Shown: positions 1 to 10,863 of the stretch, piece by piece
Layout of the letters: each line of letters begins with the position of its first letter
Numbering within the stretch: position 1 is the first letter of the stretch
Assembly (NCBI GenBank): GCA_000697055.1
Contig: JNDT01001128.1
Location: forward strand, 1-29,336
Length of the DNA stretch: 29,336 bases
Source: Saksenaea vasiformis B4078
Lineage: Eukaryota > Mucoromycota > Mucoromycetes > Mucorales > Saksenaeaceae
Reading direction: 5' to 3'
Program-made: the position numbers and the translations under genes
Notes under the pieces: model-generated
What the model saw: the letters and a program-made list of their open reading frames with translations, nothing else
Databases searched by the model: none
What the model was told of the DNA's origin: nothing

Positions 1-382
1 TTCAACTAGTAGAATATTACTCTTATTACAATAAATGTCGCTCATTTGCAAATAACTACATATTATGAAGTGCATTTGGTTTTTGAAATTAAATTACTAT
101 AATTACTTATTTTCTTTCGACATTGTACCATTGGTAATCAGTTCAATCTAGTAAACCGTACCGACTTTGTACTGTACTGACTTTATACTGTACTGACTTT
201 GTACCATACCGATCTTCTACTGTACTGACCTTGTACCGTGCTGACCTTATACTGTACTGACTTCTTACTGTACCGACTTTTTACCGTACTGACATTTGTA
301 CCGACTTTGAGAAACCGTCAGTAATCGAGCTATTACTGTGAACTGTACCGAACTGTACTGAACCGTACCGTTAGGAGCCCTA
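1..382. mobile_element. Right terminal part of a hAT-like element (family with TAGGGCTCCTAA ends)
   Basis: The first 185 bases match bases 28618-28803 almost base for base, which is the right-hand part of the hAT element at 24981-28803. The segment runs through a 16-bp minisatellite and ends in GTTAGGAGCCCTA at 370-382. That is the inverse of TAGGGCTCCTAA at 24981, so this is the right inverted end of a second copy whose body lies outside the window. The 8 bases after it (383-390, TCAATGAG) would be the target duplication, but the partner is not visible. Confidence 0.7.
155..308. repeat. 16-bp subterminal minisatellite of the hAT-like end
   Basis: About nine tandem units of roughly TTTGTACTGTACTGAC, with C/T and A/G variation between units. 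The same unit recurs five times at 25130-25214 near the left end of the hAT element and twice at 28770-28803. Subterminal repeats of this kind in hAT elements are commonly transposase binding sites; here that role is inferred. Confidence 0.8.
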
Positions 383-390
383 TCAATGAG

Positions 391-1868
391 ATATTACATA
401 GTGCTTTCAATAAAAGTGATTCCTATGTCAACAAACATAGATCATTAACATTATTTTTTCAAGATATGTACAAAGCATCTTCCAAAAGAAGCATTTTAGT
501 ATGAAACGATGACCACATTTTGATACTTTTTTTTCCTTGTGGAACCATCTAACCTCAGAAGCCAATGGATTTTAACTCGTATGCTTGAAGTATCTTTGAC
601 TGAAAGCATGGCTGTGTGAATTGACATAAGCATGATATCTGAATAAGTTCAGCAAAAGAGAAACAGATAAAATTCTTTGAGACTATTGGATATCATTATT
701 TCATTCAGTTTGTCTGCTTTATACGTATTTAGACTTTTCAGAATTTAGATTAAGTGAACTTTCTTCTTGGTGACAGGTGTTCATAATGGCAATTAATGTG
801 GTAGCAATGCCACCTCATTGACGACATTGGCAATGTCTCTATTATTTAGAGATGAGCCATAATCAGTACTCCAATATAGAGGAAATATGCTAATCCCAAT
901 CTTCCTTATATGGAACACATTTCGATAGGAAGAATACTATGACTGTCTGCATATACCATAATGAGCATTACTAATTATAGCAAGTTTTCATGTCTGAGAA
1001 CAAGGGCAGCACAGAGCTGCGCCAATTTCAAACATGGAAGAAAATGAAACAGTAAGAAATTAAACTAACTGTCGTATTCTACATACAGAATGACTAAATC
1101 ATATAATGAATCTACAGATCAACCTTACAGACGAGAAACTGAATAAATAATGATTAAGCTGAAGTACAAATCACATCAGGGTCCAACACCCGATTGTACC
1201 TGAAACCTCTTTAACATTAATCATTTGATTTATCATTTGTAGAATTTTTATTTCTCAAGAACAGCGCCACTGCTATAAAAGCTCCCTGAAAAAAACAGTA
1301 ATAAAGAATCATCTAAGAGTCTCAACATGTTCCCATTGTTATAAGTCCTCTCAATTACTGAAGCTCATACTAACGCTTTACTGAACTAAATTAATGAAGA
1401 ATCAGGACGATGGATGAGAAAAAACAAGAGACAAGAGAAGTCAGCGAGACTTAGATAATCCTTTATTGAATAAAAAGCATTCCTCTTTTTATAACAAAAT
1501 CATCCATGGACACAGATAGATCAGACTATATTCCATGATTGTACAGATGCCCATATATCCATAATATAGCTGGCATCTATATTGGATCTTTCTTAATGCA
1601 GTATTTACAGAGGACAGATCGAGAGCGGATCATGAAAAACTCAGTGAAAGGCATTGTATAAAGGAATCTGAGATAAGTGCTAATATGGAAGTGATTGAAA
1701 GTCCGCAGTCTGTATTCAAGGTAACCTCGGAGTAGAAATAGGATCTCTTTATGGTAATGTATCAATCATTGGCTAGCAATGTATCTGACAGTGAATAGAG
1801 GATGTTAGAATACAACAATTAAGTAAAATAAACTGAACTGAATCGAAATCAAAGTAAAATAATCTAAA
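391..1868. other. AT-rich stretch without a supported gene
   Basis: No long ORF on either strand. The only gene-like trace is on the minus strand. A T-rich acceptor (ending TTTTTTTCAG) at 1286-1300 is followed by a 22-codon open stretch with a short hydrophobic run, ending at a TAA at 1217-1219. This could be the last exon of a small membrane protein, but it is short enough to be chance. No terminal repeats or tandem arrays were seen. Confidence 0.5.
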
Positions 1869-3088
1869 CTACAGACCTAAGATTTTCATCATCACTGTTT
1901 CATGCAACATCATCTCCTCCAGCTCCTGCTCCATTCGCTGTAACTTGGTACATTCTTCTTCAATCTTTGCATGCTTGACTTTTACAGCTTCGCATATCAG
2001 GACATAAGACTCCTCTAATGGTCTAAAAGAAGAGTAAACACTGTCTTTACAAATATCTGACTGACTGCATACCTTTTCCATGATGGAGTGGGAGTTTGTA
2101 GAGGAGGCGTTTGCAGGGGAGTGTCATGTCTGAGATATAATCTATCACTGTGTCAATATAATAGACATGACCTCTGATCATATAAATACAGTCATAGCTA
2201 GTAATTAGTTCCTGGTCTACTTTTCTACCAAAATAAATGACACCCTTCAGTCTCACTGTACTTATCAGTTCCAGTCATGACACAGCAGGGAGACATTTGT
2301 GGGGGAGGCGTTTGCAGGGGAGACGTTTGCAGGGGAGATGTTTGTGGGGGAGATGTTTGTGGGGGAGATGTCAATGTCGATGGGGGGAGTAACAGTGTCA
2401 GATGCCAATGTTGGCTGCACCTGCACAAAGCACAGCTCCTCTTGGCTGCAGGAAACAGTGAGTCCTGACTTCAAGGTTGCTGCGCGAACCTGCACATTAA
2501 ACTTGCCAAGAGACATCGCATCCTGATTAGCATACTGATTATAACAGATTGAGGCATTTTGATGTAAATCAAAATGCAAAAAGGCACATCTAAGCAAATA
2601 CGTTAACCATGTACATTAAAAAAATGTATAACATACGCCTTTGCTCGATTCTTTTTGTGCAGTGCAGAAAACCCACAGGTCTGCCACATGCTATGATTAA
2701 ATCGGCAATTTCACAGTCAGTCTTCCATTCGAGATCTTTGCCAGTTATCACCAGTTGGCGACAGGGTTTATTGCATCCAAGGCAATGTAGCGGGCATGTC
2801 ATTGGTACTTGGGAGTATGGAAAAGGGATTTCCTTCAGACACCTATCCCCAGTCCTGTTGGATGGTTGACGTAGAAAAAGGTGGAAATTCGGGTGAAAAT
2901 TGGGTAAAAATTGGGTGAAAATTTGAAATCCCAGAAAAGTCAGCTCACACAAAAATCTGACAAATTCCTTACCTGATGGTTTTAGCATATACACCTCCTG
3001 GACGAGGACGTTTTGCAGAACCCTTAGAACACCTCAGATGAGATGGCAAGCACAACAAAGCAAGTTACCTAGATCGTCCTGGTGCCAT
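1869..3088 (-). CDS. Multi-exon gene: Cys-rich, proline-repeat, coiled-coil protein, unknown function
   Basis: Not recognised. Short exons join in frame on the minus strand. Exon 1 (3088-3069) begins MAPGRS. Exon 2 (3032-2973) carries a basic KRPRPGG patch that could be a nuclear signal. Exon 3 (from 2854) encodes a cysteine cluster, CPLHCLGCNKPCRQL, then a segment ending ACGRP. Introns at 3033-3068 (36 nt) and 2855-2972 (118 nt) have GTAACT or GTAAGG donors and AG acceptors, and both split an Arg codon. Downstream coding (about 2590-2375) leads into a proline-rich array encoded by a 15-bp minisatellite. The last intron (2023-2072, GTATGC...TTTTAG) joins to exon 2022-1869, which encodes a Glu/Lys/Met-rich helix typical of a coiled coil and ends in TAG. 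Exon joins between 2660 and 2075 are uncertain and a frameshift there is possible. The Cys cluster may bind zinc, which is inference. Confidence 0.5.
2288..2371. repeat. 15-bp minisatellite inside the proline-rich coding region
   Basis: Five full and one partial unit of about GGGAGATGTTTGTGG. On the minus strand two frames are open across it, one reading repeated SPTNI/SPANV and the other TSPPQ/TSPLQ. A shorter relative lies at 2095-2125. Because the unit is a multiple of three, copy-number change would keep the reading frame. Confidence 0.8.
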
Positions 3089-3189
3089 CACACAAAGCCA
3101 CCTGTTAGAAAAACTCATTAGCACATGCAAATGAACCCTGACTGGATAATACTTACAGCTCCCAGAGATCTACGGCATTTTTTTTGTAA

Positions 3190-3216
3190 ACACCCACAAC
3201 ATTGTGATGTGGGTGT
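3190..3216. other. Perfect 9-bp hairpin, ACACCCACA / TGTGGGTGT
   Basis: Arms at 3190-3198 and 3208-3216 with a 9-nt loop, next to a T-run. It lies about 100 bp upstream of the start codon of the minus-strand gene at 3088. It could be a palindromic operator or just a chance stem. Confidence 0.35.
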
Positions 3217-4690
3217 GTCAAAACCGTCAACCAATAGCAGATTTAAAAGCTCAGGATCAAAACGTTACTGCAGTGGGATCACTTACAATAGATAGCAAAA
3301 GTGGTCAGTGAGAAAATGAGATGGTGAATACCAAATACGACTTGAGTAGCCATCATCATAGACATGCCACTGTTGAAAGGGGTATTAGCTTGGATTATTT
3401 TGGAGTAAAACTGCTTACCCTTGGTTCTCGGTAAAGACAAATGACGGTGATGAACCATTCAAGGGTCTATTGCACTGTAAGCATTGGCATACAAGAAATA
3501 ATAATGACAAACCGTTTTGTTAAAAAATAAAAAAGAGCTGATATCATTACAAGGAAGCCATCCTGTCACAGCAACTAGGTAGATTGATGATACAGCTCAT
3601 GCAGAAAGAGAATCCTGAAGAACAAGTTAGTCCATTACATGATTACCAATAAAGAAAATATACCACATTCGAAAGAATGATAAGAGGTTGTTATAGATGA
3701 CAGTCGGGTAGAATATTCGTTTTTTAAAAGCAACAGAATCTTCTCGCATAAAACTTAATGGACATGTTATGTGGTCAGTAGAGGTCTCAGACATGAAGAG
3801 TATATGATAAAACATATAACCCATCTGGCATCCACACGTAATCAAAAACCAACTATTGACAAAAGAAAAGTTTCAATCAATCGAAGCATTTTACGTTGAC
3901 TTGTTGCAGATATGGGGTCATAAAGAAAATAACCCTGGAAGGAAGATATCCAGAAGATTTGCAGGTGGAAAGTCACATCTCAGTCCAAAAGGTGATGATA
4001 AGCATATACCCTTGGTATCTCAAGAGAGACAGTAGATCGAGCCGACCATTTTCACCCAATAACACACAGAGATTCAAGAAAGGAGTTTTTGTTTGATTCG
4101 GGATGGTCATCTAAAAAGAGGTGATATGACACACAGACGTGCGAGATTCATGCAACTTTGGACCTTCTCGGGAGCTTGACTATCCTTCAAAGTCAACAGT
4201 TCTGAAAAAAAAACGTCAAACAGAGCAGAGTATTGAGAACAGTTGTATGTTACTCTTCAGCATGAATTTGTAGCTGGTTTACTACACACCTTTCGGTACC
4301 TTATGCGGAGGCGCGTTTAAAGTCTCAATGAGGAAAATGGTAGGGAAAAAACAGTTTGATATATTCCTTACTGGAACCATTAAGAAATCATACAGGAACA
4401 ATCGCCTGTAGTAAGCAGCTCTACCAATAATAACGATGCAATAGTCTCAAACTTTGAGAAGCTCATGTTTGTTCAGATACTGTATAGAGAGATTATCTAT
4501 CGGAGCATAAATCCATTTTCCACCAAAAATCTTGCACCCTGCTCGAACAATGTGAATCGTCTATAGCTGCAGTGTCACTGTAGGGATTCTTTTCGCAACA
4601 ACAGGGATCTTACCTCCAAGACACGCAAACTTAAGAGGGATACTCTTCGCACTCAGTCCATGTTTCTGATAAAGGCGGCCTGCATAAATA
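3217..4690. other. Intergenic, no supported gene
   Basis: Only short ORFs of up to 72 codons on both strands, without recognisable motifs, good splice partners or tandem repeats. The right end approaches the 5'-truncated MULE-like remnant. Confidence 0.5.
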
Positions 4691-6270
4691 ATGTTGTGGA
4701 CAGTAACGGAGGTTATGGATCAGCACAATCATCAGTTAGTAACGATTGCTGCTGCGTTCCATCAACACCGAAAGCTAGATGATGGTCAAATGGAAATTGT
4801 ACACAAAATGATCATAGGGCAGAGCAAACCGAAGATGATTAGTGAAGCCCTTCGTGCAGTTGATGGTCAGGTGACCGTTCTTCCAAAAGATGTAGACAAC
4901 ATTAAGACTCGGTTGTTTGCCCAGAGGGACAACAAGTCCGGAAAGATGGCTCAGTTGTCCGAGTTTCCAGGTAATTCCCTCCATCATTTGGTGACTCAAT
5001 TAACCCAGATCTTGATGAAGGTAACAAATTTGACAAAGCTCTGATGGATGCATTTCTTGATTACAGTAAGAAGAATAAGGCTTTGAGGATTACAGCTTCC
5101 AGTAAGCTTAGACAATTTGTATGAAAAGAGACAGAATTCAAGGCTGAGATGAACGATGTCCAGCTCGTTTTTGAAAGCTACATTAAAAAATATTGTTGTG
5201 TCCAAACAACTCAATGCTACACAACAGTTCCTAATAAGTGTATCACACATCACTCCGCTGAATTCGGTTATCTAGAGGGATTTTTTAGTAAAACAGTTCC
5301 TCGTTCTTTTTTACGAGAATAAAACAGTACACCAAGTCTGTAATAGCACGGTCCATGGCCAACGTCGCTATTAACTTATGAAGATCGGATTCGTAGGTAA
5401 AGGGAATGTGGGTGAGGAAGCGAGCTTTTAGGATGTTCGTTAGGAATGGTGAGTACCGTTTTTCTTAATGATAAAAACGTAGGGATCCTGGATTTAGGAT
5501 CCCGTCCTTTTATATGAACGCGTCTGTATGCAGAGAGCAAATATATACAAATGGTATTGAATACAATATCATCGCTATCTTAGTCGTCGCTAACTATGAG
5601 CCAATCCACATACAAGGTCATGAAGACCTATCTGTAGCACCGCTACAGAGTCTCACGAACTTCACCGTTTCGACTTAGTAGATAACTGACATAACAAATA
5701 TGCAACCCTCTTCAGTCAATGCTTGCGATTCAGCAGTATAAACGACCGTCCTGTCATTGCAAACCTTCAATGGAAGAGCTAACTAATACCTCCGACGCCG
5801 TCATGCAGTATATCAACCCATAATGTATGAAAAGGCGAAAAAGCAACAAAAGATTATCGACGGAACGTTTTTGCAGACAAGATCCAAAACAAGAAACCTC
5901 AAAAATGCAGCTGCTACCATTAGAACGCTTCAAAATCCATTAGAATCGTCAAAACGTTACCCTTCCTTATTTTATGGAACCCATCCAACAACTGCCAGAG
6001 TTATGATAACATCCGATTTCCGTTGCAATCTACACTCCATAATGAGGTATACATTATCCACGCCAAAACCCATTCAAATGCGAAGACTGGTGAATACTTC
6101 CGCGCCGATGCTATAGCGCCTATGGTGGATCCGTTCGTGTCCGTGCATCCTGATAACTTGAAAAGTCGTATAAAGACGTTGATTTACTCCGAGATTGAAC
6201 ATACTTATGCTCTCGCAGAAGATAATACTGTAGAAATAAAGACATCGTCACCTCTGATTGATTTGCCCTA
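4691..6270 (+). pseudogene. MULE/FAR1-like transposon protein remnant, copy 1
   Basis: Bases 4691-5044 encode a 117-aa open stretch whose HNHQLV...HRKLDDGQ...SKPKMISEALR pattern is that of the region after the FAR1-type zinc domain in MULE-related proteins (from memory of the family). An in-frame TAA lies just upstream, so the 5' part is missing. Coding similarity then moves to another frame (about 5018-5188) and is stopped by a TGA at 5122-5124, where copy 2 at 18.76 kb keeps TGG (Trp). The sequence is split by a solo LTR at 5194-5696. After the LTR, similarity to copy 2 resumes at about 5703 and continues to about 6270, with more stops and frame changes. Dead element; the identity of the second half is unknown. 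Confidence 0.6.
5194..5696. mobile_element. Solo LTR (503 bp) with AATAT target duplication
   Basis: Begins TGTTGTG and ends CATAACA (TG...CA, imperfect inverted ends). It is flanked by perfect 5-bp duplications AATAT at 5189-5193 and 5697-5701. The related copy at 18.97 kb lacks this insert, so the empty site is visible inside the window. A TATA-like TTTTATATG lies at about 5509. No internal retrotransposon sequence remains, as expected after LTR-LTR recombination. Ends of this form are common in Ty1/Copia LTRs; the superfamily call is inference. Confidence 0.85.
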
Positions 6271-7529
6271 ATAAGATAAAACCACAGTAATCGCAGCAAA
6301 CCATTTTGCTTCGCCATTTCCCTTGCTGGGTTTAAGAAAGCTTCAGGCATCGCAAAGGCATATGACGTTCAAATGAAGTAACATTTAATATCTATATTGT
6401 CCACATGAATCTGGAAGTACATATATATGACCTTCTGCGACTAAACTTCTAAATTACTTGAGTTGTTGTTGAGTGAGAAAGGAGGTGGACCGTTGCGAGT
6501 GCACGACACCGCTTTTGCTTACGGAGGACGTTGTTTTTACATGGTTTTTATGTACACAGGGCCTGAGCACGACTGCACGTATCAAATTCAATAGTGATCC
6601 CCCTTAATTATCAAATATGGACGGTTCAACGCACGTTTCTAGACTTGCTGCATATAGCGTCCCTTAACAAGTTATCTCATAAAGATTCATACTAGTATGT
6701 ATAGGTTTAAGGGAAACGTATGAATCCAGCAAGAAGTTTCAGACCATCCCTAAACCTAGTATCCTCTTTTTTCCCTCGGCGATGAAGCAGCATCAGAAGC
6801 CATCGACGCTCCAGGTGGTGCCAGTAGTAATCTGTTTCCTTTCAGACTTTCAGAGTCTGACATAAGACAATGTAGCACTCTTTCCTTCCCAAATAAGAAA
6901 CGACGCTCCCTCTCACTTACGCGTATCTCAAGATTCCGCCTCGTTACCCGTTACGATGCTGTGACGTGCAGCTGTAACTGGTCGACATCTAGTTCAGTGT
7001 CTATCAGATCCATTACGCGATATATTCTTAACAAGGCTTGACAGCACTATCCACATATTAAATGGGAATCGGATTCAAACCACCATAACAGTGAGAGATA
7101 AACTAATTGTTACTACCAAGTTATTTTGCAACATCTTTCGAAGGGCTAGTATTGCTTAATAAATGAGTCACACGTCTGGCGTAAAATAAATCAAATAGAA
7201 CCTCGTTCGTCAAAAATCAAGGCACTTTCTATTAGCTCTTCTCATAATAACAGTGCTACATCGTGGGATAAGGCACAAATATATCCTAACCGTTACTTGC
7301 ATGTAAATGTGAAGATAGCGGTAAAAAAACGTATACATAGAAATGTGCGTGAAGAACTGTTCGTCGGGCACTATCGCAGTATCCTCACTGTATTTATTAT
7401 ACCTGGAGATGACTACATTAAAATACAGGTAAGTATGTAGCAATATGGCTATATTGCCTATAGGATCAAGAATTTACAGACGTCTTCTCTTTTTAATACC
7501 TTAACAGATAACCATTTCAAAGAGGATAT
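6271..7529. other. Intergenic, no supported gene
   Basis: ORFs are at most 77 codons and look random. No terminal repeats, tandem arrays or convincing intron signals were seen. Confidence 0.5.
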
Positions 7530-7539
7530 CTACGCGTCG

Positions 7540-7720
7540 TATTGAAACATACGTCACATAATACAACAACTCTAATCAGTCAAATAGGCATCAGTCCAGC
7601 GGTTTAGTTATCTAGAGGATTTTCAGTAACATTACTTCTTGGTCCTTTTACAGAATAAACACTAACCGATTCTCATGAATTACTCGCTAACAGCACGACA
7701 TTACTGCGACCTAGATGAAA
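7540..7720. mobile_element. Diverged LTR fragment related to the 5194-5696 solo LTR
   Basis: The stretch around GGTTTAGTTATCTAGAGGA (7600-7620), the following T-rich segment and GAATAAAACA-like block (to about 7665), and the 60 bases before it line up with 5200-5340 of the solo LTR with gaps. No matching right end or target duplication was found, so this is a partial copy or a member of a related family. Confidence 0.4.
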
Positions 7721-7755
7721 AAAAAAAAAGAAGACAATACTAATCATTAGATAAC

Positions 7756-8097
7756 ATGCTGTCCGCTTACCTTATACCAACAACTGTTCAATACGAACTG
7801 GGAACAAACGGACAAACGGTAATCCGTTGCGGCGGCCTCGACAATAAAAAGAGTTTGTTGGAAACGCTTCCCATTGAGAGGGTGGTGGTCAGCACTTTTG
7901 GGGCAAGTACCCAAGCAACGAGATTAAGCAGGCGGGGGGCTTATATCTTCCAACTTTCCCTTAAAGAGAAGTCCCCTACACGATATAAGCAGTCCGGCGG
8001 TCAACACTCTGTTTTATCGTTGCGAATAAAAAGAGCATCCAAGCCTGGTCAATGCAATGCCAGTTCGATAACAAGATCGTGGGAAACGGAATATTGA
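7756..8097 (+). CDS. Hypothetical 113-codon ORF, uncertain
   Basis: A single-exon open frame with slightly higher GC than its surroundings. It has no recognised motif, signal peptide or membrane segment. The composition is protein-like (Ser, Arg, Leu, Gly) but not distinctive. Just past its end, bases 8088-8130 resemble 19977-20020 (shared TTGCGAATG-ATGGATTT), hinting that the locus is part of a dispersed repeat. It could be a transposon remnant or a chance ORF. Confidence 0.2.
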   Translation: MLSAYLIPTTVQYELGTNGQTVIRCGGLDNKKSLLETLPIERVVVSTFGASTQATRLSRRGAYIFQLSLKEKSPTRYKQSGGQHSVLSLRIKRASKPGQCNASSITRSWETEY

Positions 8098-8599
8098 CCT
8101 TGTTTGCGAATGGATGGATTTCTCATCTGTGTGAAAGCGTTCTTTTTTGATCCGCTTCACTGAGACCATAATGTTTTATATTTTCCTTCCCTGACTTTGA
8201 TCGGCACGTCCCTTCCTAGAACACGTGACTGAATAAGCGGCGCATAGCGCCCTTACAAAAAAAAGCGTTCTTTTTGAGACAGGCAACGCCATTACCTGTC
8301 CATCTCGAATAAACTTGCAGCATACTATATAAGTCATTCAAATCTATCATGTTCTTAACGTGGTGGGCAGCAATCGATGAAGAACCTTTGTGAGTTTTCC
8401 TCAGAAGCGTCCTCTACTTATATATAATATGTCGAGTGACGATGAAAAAAGGAGCTGCGGTGGGAAGAGTCAGAAACTCGCAAAAACACCTTGACTGATT
8501 CGCCAAACAAAGGTCTAGAAATATCCATTACGTCTTCATAATGGAAGGAATGGAATGGCGTGATAGTATCGCAGTGTGTTAACAAATTATAAAGCGACA

Positions 8600-8843
8600 A
8601 CGACAGTGATTGCTAAATCCTTTTGTGGTTCATCTAAGAAGTGGGTAGCGTCGGTATTATCGGATAATGCTCTTTCTATCAGACGTTTGTTTTGACATCG
8701 CCGTTTCAATTAGCTTACACAAGACACACATCGCTGCCACCGCGGCAAAAAAAGAAAAAAAAGGCGAGAGGCTCTGTGATGACGGCAATAGCTAAATCCT
8801 TTTTACCGTTTTATCTAAGATGGAAGTGAGTAATGCGGGGATT
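8600..8843. repeat. Two direct copies of a ~60-bp sequence
   Basis: Bases 8602-8665 and 8778-8843 share GAC-GTGATTGCTAAATCCTTTT and ATCTAAGA blocks in order, about 175 bp apart. The second copy ends exactly where the element at 8847 begins, so the element inserted at or next to this repeat. Confidence 0.55.
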
Positions 8844-8846
8844 GAC

Positions 8847-9765
8847 TAGGATTCTTCACGGATCGGATCCGATCCGATCCGACAGTAGTAATCATTTCGA
8901 TCAATTGAAACAGTGGATAGTATTTAAACTTGCACTTTTATTTGTTGTCGTTTAGGCTGAGAGATAGTCTCATATCGTCCGCCTCCTTTCATTACGAGTT
9001 TCTTTAAGGAAAAAAAATTACATGAAGCAAAATCACAGTCAGTTTACTTTTCGTTGCTGTAACTTGGGATGATTACTGGATCCTTGACCCATCTCAGCCT
9101 TTCAATTGATCTAGGGGTTTCCACAGTCTCAATGATTACGAGGCAGGCCCTTTTGATTGCGCGTACACTTTCCGTGCTTCTTTCTTTCTGCACTTCGTTC
9201 ACACCTTGCTTGGAATCGTCGAATGTTTAATGTCGGCATAAAAACAGATACAGCGGGATAAACAACTGATGTCAAAGTAGTGGGATGTACGTTAATAGCC
9301 GATATCAACGGTAATGCAACGTAAGTATATGAATCCCCATTTGTACATTCTACTTAACAAAAAGGCGTTGTGGCCGTCTAGCATTTGACGTTTTATATGT
9401 TTGACGGTTGTCATTCTTCCTCTTTTTTTTTTAGCCACAATACCGTTACAGCTTAAAATTGGTGCGATGACTCGCATGTCTTTTCAAAACGTTGCAATCT
9501 TTTAAGATTCCACAATAATTTCGCTTCTCCTTATATTATTAGAATATATACGCTCAGCGGAATAACTTATTAATGCAACTTCTTGTACACTTCTTTTTAC
9601 TATGGATTTTAAGAACTTTATATTGTAATTAATGCAATTGGATGATCTGTATCTGATCTGTCAATCCGTTAGATACAAACAAAACAGATGCGGATCATCT
9701 GTCTATAGACGGATCAGACTCGGATTGAAGCAAAATCCGGATCCGATCCGATTCGTGAAGGACCT
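8847..9765. mobile_element. Non-autonomous element with GATCCG-rich inverted ends (~0.92 kb)
   Basis: The left end (8847-8880) reads TAGGATTCTTCACGGATCGG followed by ATCCGATCC repeats. The right end (9735-9765) is its inverse with a few mismatches (CCGGATCCGATCCGATTCGT then GAAGGACC). Near the right end, short ATCCG/GATCATCTG motifs recur in both orientations (9640-9735), as in subterminal regions of hAT elements. No transposase ORF lies inside. I could not find a clean 8-bp target duplication, so the exact ends are approximate. Confidence 0.55.
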
Positions 9766-10863
9766 TTTATATAGTAACGCCCGGTACACATATTGCCTCT
9801 TGACTGATGGACGGCATTTAGCTTGATATCCCCGCAGCTCATTTCTCTTGCCAACTAACTGTCCCGTTGAAACCTCTATAGTGGCAGACACAATTTCTGC
9901 AGGCATGACTCTTCAAGTAACACACGATTCTACCAGAAGATACGATTCGCTTCGAAGGATCAATAGCAATATCATTATGATTACTTGGCTGTCACTAGCC
10001 GGTTATTTGGACACTTATGCCCTTCATCCTTTCCCGATTCGCCTGTTTGCTTCGCTGTCTTACATTATAGCCTGTCGTGTCGGGAATTGCACGTCTTTTC
10101 CATGTGCCTCCATTCTTTTCGCAATTGTACTTCCTCGATGTCTGTGCCCCTATTGTTCCCAGCATTAACCAACCTTTTTTCGGACATTGCCCTAATGTTT
10201 TCAGAGACTACGTTATCCAATGAATATTCCAATGGATTAATTCTGCTTCAGTATGGTAGAAAGGGTCGAATAAACGATCAAAAACCAATGTCGCTATGGA
10301 TGCTTGGCTGCCATATCTCAGGCGCTCCAAGTTCTTCGGACATATCTCTATCATCCACCAGCTCCGGTCTATTTTGGGGCAATTACCTTTCTTTTTTTTT
10401 TCACGCATATCCCCCTTTTTTCCATCATACAGCAGAGTACAGCACTTTGTTCCATCCCTGCCTTTCTCATCCTCTCTTTTTTTTCATTTATTTTCTCCTC
10501 TCATTTTTTTTGGCGCCCAATCTCTGCAAGTGTCCCCACACTTGTTACGCATGTCTCCTGTCTGTTCTAGCTTTCTTCTCCTTATCCCCCTTATACTTAC
10601 ATCATGTTCCCAGCACTCTTTCCATTTTTGTGTCCTGCGCATTCTTGATCTTTTCGCCTCACCAGCTTTCTCTCGTTATCCTTATATAAATTAGATATAA
10701 AATCGCCCTTCGAACCATAGCATACTTCTTCGTTATCACTTCCCATTTGCAAAACGTATCTCCCTTCCTTCCGATAGTTGAAGACTATTTGATTTTCTTC
10801 CTATTCGCTGACCCACCAATTTTTGGCCACAGCCCTTTATCAGTTCCTCGGACTATAATAGCC
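9766..10863. other. Pyrimidine-rich upstream region of the secreted-protein gene
   Basis: Bases 10380-10700 of the plus strand are strongly C/T-rich with several T runs. The long ORFs read through here are driven by this composition (Phe, Ser, Leu, Pro) and are not believed. A CCAAT motif at about 10815 lies roughly 50 bp before the start codon at 10864. A 20-bp match (ATGGATGCTTGGCTGCCATA, 10297) recurs at about 11718 with one change, indicating a dispersed repeat. Confidence 0.5.

Noticed and set aside
155..308. Possible CRISPR or satellite array
   Set aside because: Units are 16 bp and contiguous with no spacers; it is a transposon subterminal minisatellite.
8140..8285. Repeated GCGTTCTTTTT motifs
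   Set aside because: Two short T-rich matches 125 bp apart; too short to call a repeat family.
9985..10694. Long overlapping plus-strand ORFs (234, 132 and 88 codons)
   Set aside because: They lie in a C/T-rich tract that suppresses stops in several frames at once; the text is Phe/Ser/Leu/Pro-rich without domains and lies directly upstream of a better gene.
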